64,000 nucleotides of DNA from NCBI RefSeq assembly GCF_017813245.1, contig NZ_JAGIQL010000001.1:1-64000 (forward strand). The letters are read 5' to 3'. This stretch comes from Streptomyces montanisoli. Its GTDB lineage: Bacteria > Actinomycetota > Actinomycetes > Streptomycetales > Streptomycetaceae. The translations under genes were made by a program, and so were the position numbers. This document shows, piece after piece, positions 51,902 to 59,540 of the stretch (the stretch's first letter is position 1; each line of letters starts with the position of its first letter). The notes below the pieces were generated by a model. That model ran no database searches and was not told the origin of the DNA. It was given only the letters and a program-made list of their open reading frames with translations.

Positions 51902-53212
51902 ATGCGAGTCGGAAGACGGATTCTACGCAAAGCTCTGGTCGCCGGCTCGGCGCTCGGGCTGACTCTCGGCGGCACAGCCTTCGCGGCGGCCATGGCGCCG
52001 GCCGCGCAGGCGGCCACCACGTGCGCCGCGGCGTGGAGTTCAGGCACCGTCTACACCGGCGGTCAGCAGGCGAGCGAGAACGGGACCAACTACACCGCCA
52101 ACTACTGGACCCAGGGCAACGACCCGGCGACCAGCAACGGTGGAGCCGGTTCCGGACAGCCCTGGACGTCCAACGGCTCGTGCACCGGCGGCTCCACGGG
52201 AGGCGGCGGCGGCGACGGAGGCGGCGGGACCGGCGGAGGCGGCGGGACCGGCACGGGTTCGGCGAGCGGCCTGCTCTTCAGCCCGTACAAAGACGTCACC
52301 ATCAACATGAACTGGAACACCAACCAGATGCGGACGGCCGTGACCGGCTCCCCCATCCCGGTGGTCGGTTCCGGCAGCCTCAAGTCGCAGTACGTCCCGA
52401 ACCTGACCGCGCTCACGCTCGCGTTCGCCACCGGCACCTGCGGCAGCGAGACCTGGGGCGGCGTCTCGGGCGCCAACTGGGCAGCGGCGAACGTGCCCCA
52501 GCTCAAGGCCGCCAACCTGGACTACGTCGTGTCGACCGGCGGCGCGGGCGGGACCTTCAGGTGCGCCTCGACCGCGGGCATGGAGTCGTTCATCGCCCGC
52601 TACGCCAGCCCGAACCTCGTCGGCATCGACTTCGACATCGAAGCGGGCCAGAGTGCGTCGGACATCCAGAACCTGGTCGCCGCGGCGGCGGGAGCGCAGG
52701 CGCAGTACCCGAACCTGCGGTTCACGTTCACGCTCGCCACGCTGGGAGCGTCCGACGGCAGCTACAGCGGTGTGAACTCCCTCGGCGACGAGGTCGTCCG
52801 TGCGGTGAAGGGCGCCGGCCTGAACAAGTACGCCATCAACCTGATGACCATGGACTTCGGCACCTCGACGTCCAGCAGTGTGTGCGTCGTCGTCTCCGGC
52901 AAGTGTGAGATGGCGCAGTCGGCGATCCAGGCCGTGAAGAATCTCGAGCACACCTACGGGATCCCGGCGAGCAAGATCGCCGTCACACCGATGATCGGCC
53001 TGAACGACTCCACCAGCGAGACCTTCACCGCCGCGGACGTGGACACGCTGTCGTCGTACGCGGTCAGCAACGGCCTTGCCGGCGTGCACTACTGGTCGCT
53101 GGACCGTGACACGCCCTGCTCCGGCGGGTATGCGTCCCCCACGTGCAACTCGGTCCCCAGCACGACGTCGCTGGAGTACACCAAGAAGTTCCTGAGCGAC
53201 CTCGGGCACTGA
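51902..53212 (+). CDS. Secreted GH18 chitinase with CBM5/12 module
   Basis: A 436-residue exported chitinase. The signal peptide (1-37) ends AQA before ATTCA. A CBM5/12-type chitin-binding module (about 38-94) is marked by WSSGTVYTGGQQASENGTNY and WTQGNDP. A Gly/Ser-rich linker (95-122) leads to the GH18 domain. Catalytic motif GIDFDIE (241-247) gives D243, D245 and the proton donor E247. It cleaves beta-1,4 bonds in chitin outside the cell. The ATG at 51902 follows GGAGGG. Two DasR-like operators at the promoter fit chitin-dependent control. A terminator follows. Confidence 0.94.
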   Translation: MRVGRRILRKALVAGSALGLTLGGTAFAAAMAPAAQAATTCAAAWSSGTVYTGGQQASENGTNYTANYWTQGNDPATSNGGAGSGQPWTSNGSCTGGSTGGGGGDGGGGTGGGGGTGTGSASGLLFSPYKDVTINMNWNTNQMRTAVTGSPIPVVGSGSLKSQYVPNLTALTLAFATGTCGSETWGGVSGANWAAANVPQLKAANLDYVVSTGGAGGTFRCASTAGMESFIARYASPNLVGIDFDIEAGQSASDIQNLVAAAAGAQAQYPNLRFTFTLATLGASDGSYSGVNSLGDEVVRAVKGAGLNKYAINLMTMDFGTSTSSSVCVVVSGKCEMAQSAIQAVKNLEHTYGIPASKIAVTPMIGLNDSTSETFTAADVDTLSSYAVSNGLAGVHYWSLDRDTPCSGGYASPTCNSVPSTTSLEYTKKFLSDLGH

Positions 53213-53227
53213 CGAAGAACACACTGA

Positions 53228-53263
53228 GGCGGGCCGCGCACGGACCATCGTGCGCGGCCCGCC
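53228..53263 (+). terminator. Stem-loop terminator after chitinase gene
   Basis: A perfect 15-base inverted repeat (53228-53242 with 53249-53263) and a 6-base loop, 16 bases after the chitinase stop codon. Confidence 0.85.
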
Positions 53264-53313
53264 CGCGTGTCCCGCGTTGCGCGGGCGGGACATCCCCCGC
53301 GCGTCGACCGCGG

Positions 53314-53952
53314 TCACGCGTCCGGCTGAGAGGGCGTGAGGGCCTGCACGTGGTCGATGGCCGCCCCCAGCGCGTCCGCCAGGGGAGCGTTGTTCCCGGC
53401 CACCTGCGCAAGCAGCATGCCGCCCTGGAACGCGGCCAGGAGAAGGCCCGCGAGCCGAGTGGGATCGGCGTCCGCGTCGAGGCGGCCGAGCTGCTGCATC
53501 CGCTGGAGCCCGTCGCGGAAAATCCCCCGCCACTGGTCGAACTCGCCCGCGAGTTGCTCGTGGACGTCGAGGTCCGTCTTGATGATCTCGCTCGCGAGGG
53601 AGCCGAGCGTGCAACCCTCCTGGTAGGCGCGCTCGTAGGCGACGTAGTGATCCGCCCACTCCCGGAACGCGTCGATGCTGTCGAAGTGGCCGAACCGCTC
53701 GCCGCGGTGGAACGTGAGGACGCGTTCGGCCTGCCAGGCTATGACGGCGAGGACGAGACTCTCCTTGGTCGGGAAGTAGTGGTTGAGCTGTGACCCGCTG
53801 ACGCCGGCGGCACGGCGGATCTGCTCGTTGTTCGTCGCGTGGACGCCCTTCGTGTAGATGAGCTCGGCGGCCTGCTCCAGGATGCGGGCACGGGTGGCCT
53901 GCCCCTTGGACGTGAGCGTGTGAGGCGCCGGAGCTGCCGTAGTGGTGGTCAT
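53314..53952 (-). CDS. TetR-family repressor
   Basis: A 212-residue TetR regulator. DNA-binding domain: SKGQATRARILEQAAELIYT, then TNNEQIRRAAGVSGSQLNHY. The helical C-terminal domain is typical of TetR proteins next to oxidoreductases. It is divergent from the quinone oxidoreductase at 54064, with two near-identical 16-base palindromes between the genes. ATG 53952. I infer that it represses the oxidoreductase until an electrophile binds. Confidence 0.9.
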   Translation of the reverse strand: MTTTTAAPAPHTLTSKGQATRARILEQAAELIYTKGVHATNNEQIRRAAGVSGSQLNHYFPTKESLVLAVIAWQAERVLTFHRGERFGHFDSIDAFREWADHYVAYERAYQEGCTLGSLASEIIKTDLDVHEQLAGEFDQWRGIFRDGLQRMQQLGRLDADADPTRLAGLLLAAFQGGMLLAQVAGNNAPLADALGAAIDHVQALTPSQPDA

Positions 53953-53972
53953 ACTTCATGGTAACCCCAGTT

Positions 53973-54032
53973 TGGGCTTGACAGCCCAGTACTGGTTGAT
54001 GTTCACTTCCAAAAAATGGGCTTAGTAGCCCA
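53973..54032. promoter_or_regulatory. Twin TetR operators TGGGCT-N4-AGCCCA
   Basis: TGGGCTTGACAGCCCA (53973-53988) and TGGGCTTAGTAGCCCA (54017-54032) share perfect 6-base arms. The first contains a likely -35 hexamer TTGACA (53978-53983). Repressor binding would block transcription of the gene at 54064. Confidence 0.75.
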
Positions 54033-54063
54033 GAAAATGCTTGGACGCAGGAAGGTGCTCCCC

Positions 54064-54981
54064 ATGAAGGCGATCGTGGTAACAGACCAGCCCGCGGGAA
54101 CGGCCGGGATGACACTTGCGCAGCAGCCCGATCCGGAACCGGCGATCAACGACGTCGTCGTGCGGGTTCATGCGGCGGGATTCGTCCCCACCGAGCTGGA
54201 GTGGCCGTCGACCTGGGCCGACCGCCTCGGCCACGACCGCACCTCGCCGATCCCCGGTCACGAGCTGGCCGGAGTGGTCACCGCCCTCGGCTACGGCACC
54301 ACGGGCCTGTCCGTCGGCCAGCGGGTGTTCGGCCTCACTGACTGGCACCGCCCCGGCACACTCGCCGAGTACGCGGCCGTCGAAGCACGCAACCTCGCGC
54401 CGCTGCCGGGCGACGTCGACTTCGCGACGGCCGCGAGCCTGCCGATCTCCGGCCTGACCGCATGGCAGGGCCTGTTCGACCACGGCCGCCTCCGGGCGGG
54501 GCAGAGCGTGCTCGTGCACGGCGCGGCCGGCGCGGTCGGGACGATGGTGACGCAACTGGCGCGTGAGGCCGGCGCGTGCGTCATCGGCACGGGACGGACG
54601 GGCGACCGCGAGAAGGCGCTCGACTTCGGCGCGCAGGAGTTCGTCGACCTCGCCAACGACACCCTTGAGGACGTCGGCGGCGTCGACCTGGTCTTCGACG
54701 GCATCGGCGGCGACATCCAGCGCCGATCCGCGGGCCTGATCCGAGCGGGAGGCACACTCGTCACGGTCGTCGGCCCACCGGAGGCCCGCCCCGCCGACGG
54801 CCTGGCCATCGACTTCGTCGTCGAGTCGGACCGCGGACAGCTGAGTGAGATCGTCCGGCGCGTACGGGACGGACGCCTGCGGACGAACATCGGCGACGTC
54901 ACACCCCTGGACGACGCGCTCACCGCGCTCAACCCGACCGAGCGGCGCAAGGGGAAGACCGTCATCCTCATGCATTCTTGA
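54064..54981 (+). CDS. Zinc-independent NADP quinone oxidoreductase (MDR family)
   Basis: A 305-residue medium-chain dehydrogenase of the quinone-oxidoreductase group. The N-terminal GroES-like domain contains FVPTELEWPS and IPGHELAGVVTALG. The Rossmann domain starts with LVHGAAGAVGTMVTQLA (GxxGxxG). The zinc-binding Cys/His set of alcohol dehydrogenases is absent. It reduces quinones or enones with NADPH. ATG 54064 follows GGAAGG; the longer frame overlaps an operator and is not used. It is divergent from its probable TetR repressor. Confidence 0.88.
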   Translation: MKAIVVTDQPAGTAGMTLAQQPDPEPAINDVVVRVHAAGFVPTELEWPSTWADRLGHDRTSPIPGHELAGVVTALGYGTTGLSVGQRVFGLTDWHRPGTLAEYAAVEARNLAPLPGDVDFATAASLPISGLTAWQGLFDHGRLRAGQSVLVHGAAGAVGTMVTQLAREAGACVIGTGRTGDREKALDFGAQEFVDLANDTLEDVGGVDLVFDGIGGDIQRRSAGLIRAGGTLVTVVGPPEARPADGLAIDFVVESDRGQLSEIVRRVRDGRLRTNIGDVTPLDDALTALNPTERRKGKTVILMHS

Positions 54982-55047
54982 CGGCGCGGGCAGTGGTGGC
55001 CCTGGTGATCAAGTACGCGCGCGCGGCGAGTGAAGGGCTGGGACGGC

Positions 55048-56361
55048 ATGACGGCAAGGACGCCTCGTGACACGGGCGAGGAGCCCGGCGACAGCTCCGG
55101 TTCCGGTTCCGGTTCCGGCTCCGGCTCCGAGGGCGTCGCAGCCGGAGCGCCGGTCATCCTGGGCAACGGGCCCGGCTCGTTCGCCCGGGGCGTCCTGGCC
55201 GAGCGGCACCCGGCCCTGATCGAGCAGGTGCGAGACGCCTTCCCGTACAGCCGCAGGCAGCACAAGGCGCTCGACCTCCTGCTTGAGGAGATCACCAACG
55301 GTGTCGTCGAACCACTCGATCCCTCGGCACAGGATCACGAGCAGTGGGCGTACTGGGGGCGCGAACACATCGGCCGACCGTGGTTCGACGCCCCGTTCCT
55401 CTGGGCGGAAAGCTACTTCTACCGTCGGCTCCTCGAAGCCGTCGAGTACTTCGGCTGCTTCGGCTGCTTCGGTCACCTCAGCGCGGGAGCGTGGCAGGGG
55501 ATCGATCCGTTCGCCCCGTTCAAGCGGGCCGAGCTGCGTGGAGCGGCGGTCGAGGAGGAGCTGCGGGCGCTGGACGCGCTCGCCGACGCGCCGGCCGACG
55601 AGCGGGCCACGGCCTTGCTCCGGGCAGCGCTGTGGGGCAACCGCGCGGACCTCGGCTTTCGCATCACGGCGGGGGAGCCGGCGGCGAGCGAGGCCGACGA
55701 GCGGCTGGCCGCGGACGACGCGGCCGCGCTGTGGTCGCTCCTGCCTGCGGGCGCTCCAGGCGCTCCGGGCGCGCCGGGCGCTCCGGCGACCGTCGCCGTC
55801 GTGGCGGACAACGCGGGACGCGAACTGATCCCTGACCTGGTCCTCATCGACCACCTTCTCGAACACCGGCACGCCGAGAAGGTGGTGCTGTACGTCAAGC
55901 CCTACCCGTACTACGTCTCCGACGCGACGACAGCGGATGTAGTCGACTGCCTGCGTCGCCTCGTGGAGGCCCCCGGTGAGGCAGGCCGGATCGGCCGACG
56001 CCTGTGGACGGCCATGGCGGAAGACCGCGTGGAGGTGCGCACCCACCCGTTCTTCTGCGCGCCGCTGCCGTACGAGGAGATGCCGCGAGACCTGCGAGGC
56101 GAGCTGGCGTCCGTCGCGCTCACCGTCCTCAAGGGCGATCTCAACTACCGCCGCTTGGTGGGCGATCGCATGTGGGACGCGACGTCGTCGTTCGCGGACC
56201 GTACCGCGTACTTCCCCGGGCCCGTCGCTGCGCTTCGCATCCTGAAGTCCGACGTCGTCGTCGGCCTGACGCGGGCGACGGTGGACGCACTCGAACGATC
56301 CGATGCGGCGTGGCGCACGAACGGCACTCGCGCTCTCGTCCAAGTCCGACCGCGGGGCTGA
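55048..56361 (+). CDS. DUF89 damage-control phosphatase-like protein
   Basis: A 437-residue protein of the DUF89/ARMT1 family, metal-dependent phosphatases acting on harmful sugar-phosphates. NRADLGF (about 205-211), VVADNAGRELIPDLVLIDHL (about 245-264) and LTVLKGDLNYRRLVGDR (about 350-366) carry the conserved Asp and Asn metal ligands. An N-terminal Gly/Ser repeat (about 13-26), a FGCFGCFG segment and a (Gly-Ala-Pro) repeat (about 235-245) are low-complexity insertions. The ATG at 55048 is used; a GTG at 55030 is an alternative. It stands alone, 66 bases after the oxidoreductase. The substrate is unknown. Confidence 0.83.
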   Translation: MTARTPRDTGEEPGDSSGSGSGSGSGSEGVAAGAPVILGNGPGSFARGVLAERHPALIEQVRDAFPYSRRQHKALDLLLEEITNGVVEPLDPSAQDHEQWAYWGREHIGRPWFDAPFLWAESYFYRRLLEAVEYFGCFGCFGHLSAGAWQGIDPFAPFKRAELRGAAVEEELRALDALADAPADERATALLRAALWGNRADLGFRITAGEPAASEADERLAADDAAALWSLLPAGAPGAPGAPGAPATVAVVADNAGRELIPDLVLIDHLLEHRHAEKVVLYVKPYPYYVSDATTADVVDCLRRLVEAPGEAGRIGRRLWTAMAEDRVEVRTHPFFCAPLPYEEMPRDLRGELASVALTVLKGDLNYRRLVGDRMWDATSSFADRTAYFPGPVAALRILKSDVVVGLTRATVDALERSDAAWRTNGTRALVQVRPRG

Positions 56362-56408
56362 CGGGGTCTTCCTTCTGCGTGGTGAGGAGCGTGCACACGA
56401 CCCATGTT

Positions 56409-57038
56409 CTAGGGACGGCGGGCCAGCACATGGGTGTCGAGGAAACCGCGCTCGGACGCCGGATCGTGGAGCAGCCGGGCGAACGTGACGAGCCCGGCCC
56501 CGGCCAGCAGTTCGGCGAACCGGTCCACCGGCCAGCTGTAGGCGGGCGTCACCTTGTGGTCGAAGCGGACCGGCTCCGGTCCCTCGGTCCCGAAGAGGGA
56601 CACCAGGAGCAGGCCCCCTGGCGCGAGAACACGCGCCTGCTCGGCGAGTAGCGCGGGCAATTCGTCAGGCGGGGTGTGGATCATGGAGTAGTGGGCCAGC
56701 ACTCCGCCGAGCGCACCGTCCTCGATCGGCAGGGCCTCCATGCGCGCTTCGTCGAACCGCAGCGCCGGCTGGGCCCGCCGGGCGTGCGCGACCATGGCAG
56801 GGGAGAGGTCGAGCCCGAAGGCGTCCAGCCCCAAGTCGTGCAGCATGGCGGTCAGATGACCGGGGCCGCACCCGACGTCGGCCACCCGCCGGTTCCCGGT
56901 GGCTCGCACGAGTTCGGCGAACGTGCCGATCATGTTCCGCGCGAACGGTCGCGTCTCCAACTGGCCCGCGAACATCGAGGCATACAGATCGACGACACCG
57001 TCGTAGGCCGCCCTGGTCTCGTCCTGATGCTTCGACAC
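56409..57038 (-). CDS. Class I SAM-dependent methyltransferase
   Basis: A 209-residue methyltransferase. Motif I is RRVADVGCGPGHLTAML and the post-I motif is FGLDLSPAMVAHARR. GALGGVLAHYSMIHTPPDEL gives motif II/IV, and the motif before the C-terminal sheet is VLAPGGLLLVSLFG. This is a Methyltransf_11/25-type small-molecule enzyme. The GTG at 57038 has a weak ribosome-binding site. It is convergent with the DUF89 gene. The substrate is unknown. Confidence 0.82.
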   Translation of the reverse strand: MSKHQDETRAAYDGVVDLYASMFAGQLETRPFARNMIGTFAELVRATGNRRVADVGCGPGHLTAMLHDLGLDAFGLDLSPAMVAHARRAQPALRFDEARMEALPIEDGALGGVLAHYSMIHTPPDELPALLAEQARVLAPGGLLLVSLFGTEGPEPVRFDHKVTPAYSWPVDRFAELLAGAGLVTFARLLHDPASERGFLDTHVLARRP

Positions 57039-57248
57039 GGGAAGGCAACCTAACACCCGCGCCACTCGGAGCCGTTCTCCAGCCTCGTTCCGGGCCCGAC
57101 GGTGGCGTGGAGGGCAGCCCCCAACTCCTGCGGCATGCGCGTGGCCCGGGCGTGCGGCGGCGGCCTCGGCCGGGACGTTCATCGCGATGGCCGTTACGGC
57201 ATCGGCGGCGCCCTGGGTGAGCTGGGCGTGGGCGGGCTGGAACGTGCT

Positions 57249-57815
57249 TCAGCGGCCGGCGGACAAGGTCCGCAGTCGGTCCAACGTCTCACGAATGATG
57301 TCTTGCAAGTCTTGATCGTCGGTGGCGGTGACCCATCGCGAGAAGGCGACGCGGAACACGGCGATGCTGGTCTCGGCGGCCAGGCTGGCATCGATGTCGC
57401 CGATGCCTCCCTGTCGCAACCTGTCGGCCAGGGCGGCCGACAGGGATGTGAGCTTGATCAACTCGCGTTCGCGGAGGTCGGCGTTGGCCATGACCACGGT
57501 CTGTCGCTTCCGTGCGAGCTCACGGTCGCCACCGACCATCCGGGCCACGGTGTCGAGTACGGCCGCGACGGCATCCAGCGCTGACGTGCCGGCCGGCACC
57601 CCGTCGAGAGCGGCCAGCGCCTTCTCTTCCAGGTCGGAGTAATCGTCGAAGAGCACCTCGCGCTTGTCGGTGAAATACCGGAAGAACGTGCGCGCGGTGA
57701 CGCCCGCCCGTTCGGCAATGTCCGCCACCATCGTCTGCTCGAAGCCACGCTCCAGATAGAGCGAGAGCGCTGCCTCGCGCAGCCGGTCACCGGCCCCGGG
57801 TTTCCACCGTCCCAT
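57249..57815 (-). CDS. TetR-family repressor
   Basis: A 188-residue TetR regulator. RLREAALSLYLERGFEQTMV and DIAERAGVTARTFFRYFTDK form the DNA-binding domain. A longer frame starts at 57860 but runs through operator-like palindromes, so the ATG at 57815 is preferred. It is divergent from the quinone oxidoreductase at 57935. The 120-base gap contains two strong palindromes that it probably binds. The inducer is unknown. Confidence 0.87.
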   Translation of the reverse strand: MGRWKPGAGDRLREAALSLYLERGFEQTMVADIAERAGVTARTFFRYFTDKREVLFDDYSDLEEKALAALDGVPAGTSALDAVAAVLDTVARMVGGDRELARKRQTVVMANADLRERELIKLTSLSAALADRLRQGGIGDIDASLAAETSIAVFRVAFSRWVTATDDQDLQDIIRETLDRLRTLSAGR

Positions 57816-57863
57816 GTCGAGAGTGTAGGTGATGTCACCTCGTGACACCGTGCCCCACATGTC

Positions 57864-57918
57864 GTGATGTCACTCGATGACATCACCGTGATAGGCTGAT
57901 GTCATTCGATGACATCAG
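57864..57918. promoter_or_regulatory. Two strong TetR-type palindromes
   Basis: GTGATGTCA-N5-TGACATCAC (57864-57886) has perfect 9-base arms, and CTGATGTCAT-N3-ATGACATCAG (57896-57918) perfect 10-base arms. A weaker third copy lies at 57829-57849. The pairs are 32 bases apart, centre to centre, which puts them on the same face of the helix (about three turns). Confidence 0.8.
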
Positions 57919-57934
57919 CTTGTGGAGGCCCCCG

Positions 57935-58867
57935 GTGAAGCGCATCCAGTACCACCAGTACGGCGGACCCGAAGTCATGCGTCTGGAAGATTTCGAGCCG
58001 GCTCGTCCTGGTTCGGGCGAGGTTCTGGTCCGCGTGCGGGCAGCCGCGGCCAATCCGATGGACTGGGGTATTCGCAGCGGCGCCATGAAGATGGTCACGG
58101 GGCGGAAGTTTCCGCGCGGACTGGGCTACGACTTCGCGGGCGTCGTCGAGGCGGTCGGCGAGGGCGTCACCCGGTTCGCCGTCGGCGACGAAGTGGTCGG
58201 CGGGGCGTCGATCAAGGCATCGGGAGCTTTCGCCGAGATGGTCCTGGCCGCGGCGAGAGGGGTGGTGAGGAAGCCCGCGAACCTTTCCTTCGAGGAGGCC
58301 GCCGCGATCCCGACCGTCGGCCTCACCGCACTCCAGGCCGTGCACAAGAAGGGAAAGCTGCAACCCGGGCAGTCGGCCTTCGTCAACGGCTGTCTCGGCG
58401 GAGTCGGCCGAGCCGCCGCCCAGATCGCGCTGGCACACGGCGCCTCAGTGGGAGGCAGCTGCCGCGACACCGCCGCACAAGACGCACGCGACCTCGGCCT
58501 CGACCCGATCGTCGATTTCGGCTTCGACGCGACGAGGCTCAGCGGCCGATTCGACCTCGTCGTCGACACTGCCGACACGCTTCCGACCGACGCGGCGAAG
58601 AAGATGCTGAAGCCCGGCGGACGCATCGTCGGCATCCACCCCACTCCCGCGCACATCGCGAAGAGCGCACTCCCGGGCCCGTACAACGTCTTGATCACCA
58701 GGCCCGTCACAGCGGACCTCGAGGGGGTCGTGCGCGCGGCCGGGCACGGCACACTGCGGGTGCCGATCGCCCGCACGGTGCCACTCACCGCGGCGATCAA
58801 GGCGCTCACCGAACTCGAGCGTGATGGCACACCCAATGGCGGCAAGCTCATCATCACGACGGACTGA
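57935..58867 (+). CDS. NADP-dependent quinone oxidoreductase (MDR family)
   Basis: A 310-residue medium-chain reductase. The GroES-like half reads RIQYHQYGGPEVMRLEDF and AAANPMDWGIRSG; the Rossmann half starts FVNGCLGGVGRAAAQIAL. No zinc ligands are present. GTG 57935 follows GGAGG. It is divergent from the TetR gene at 57815 and directly behind two palindromic operators. It is the second enzyme of this type within 4 kb; the substrate is unknown. Confidence 0.87.
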   Translation: MKRIQYHQYGGPEVMRLEDFEPARPGSGEVLVRVRAAAANPMDWGIRSGAMKMVTGRKFPRGLGYDFAGVVEAVGEGVTRFAVGDEVVGGASIKASGAFAEMVLAAARGVVRKPANLSFEEAAAIPTVGLTALQAVHKKGKLQPGQSAFVNGCLGGVGRAAAQIALAHGASVGGSCRDTAAQDARDLGLDPIVDFGFDATRLSGRFDLVVDTADTLPTDAAKKMLKPGGRIVGIHPTPAHIAKSALPGPYNVLITRPVTADLEGVVRAAGHGTLRVPIARTVPLTAAIKALTELERDGTPNGGKLIITTD

Positions 58868-59207
58868 CCTTCGCATCCGGCCGCTCGAGGCCGACGGCGT
58901 CCGTCAGGCGGCGGTCGAGCTCGCGGGCGGCGTCGCGCAGCACCGTCCGATCACCGCCTGGACGACAGCGGTGGCCCCGAAGATCCCCAGCGACCGGCAC
59001 AGCGGTGCGCATCCCGTCTCGTGAGGTCTCCGTGGCCGGGTCGAGCTTGTCCATCGCCTCAGGCGCCGCGGTGGCCCAGAGGGCGTCCCGCTCGTTCAGG
59101 CTGAGCTCGTCGCCGCGGCGGAGCAGCCAGACGTCCTCGAACCGGTAGTGCAGTACGGCATCGCCGGGGACCTGCTCCAGCATGCCGGACGATGTCAGGC
59201 TGACCAT
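58854..59207 (-). CDS. Hypothetical 117-residue protein
   Basis: An ATG at 59207 behind AGGA opens a frame MVSLTSSGMLEQVPGDAVLH with LRRGDELSLNERDALWATAA. The C-terminal third, TVLRDAARELDRRLTDAVGL, is helical and looks coding. I do not recognise the family. It overlaps the end of the convergent oxidoreductase by 14 bases. The middle part has weaker coding bias, so this may be a partial or decaying gene. Confidence 0.4.
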   Translation of the reverse strand: MVSLTSSGMLEQVPGDAVLHYRFEDVWLLRRGDELSLNERDALWATAAPEAMDKLDPATETSRDGMRTAVPVAGDLRGHRCRPGGDRTVLRDAARELDRRLTDAVGLERPDAKVSPS

Positions 59208-59540
59208 GTCGTCCTGTTGTTGCCCTGCGTCGTGTACTCGACGAGGGCACCATGACCGGGACCGCCCTGTGGTTCCACGTGCGCGAGGCGCGGCAGCTTC
59301 CCTGGGGTGACCCGGTCTCGGAGAACGACGTCCTCGAACCTGGGTTAGGGAAACCCCTCTCCCTCCACTCGGTGCCTTCCGCTTGTGACGGCCGTATCCA
59401 CACACTCATGCGTCGGCGTCGCTCCACCCACGAACGGCGTCGCTCGACGAGCGCATGCGTCCGCCGGCTCCGTCACCGCTCCCCAGCTCATCCCCGCGGC
59501 GGGCACCCCGATGTACGAGGTGGAAGGAAACCCCGGTCCT
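59208..59540. other. Region upstream of the metalloprotease gene
   Basis: A frame open from 59385 reads in phase into the protease, but the first 52 residues look non-coding and the AAGGAAAC site lies just before 59541. I see no promoter I can defend. Confidence 0.4.
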
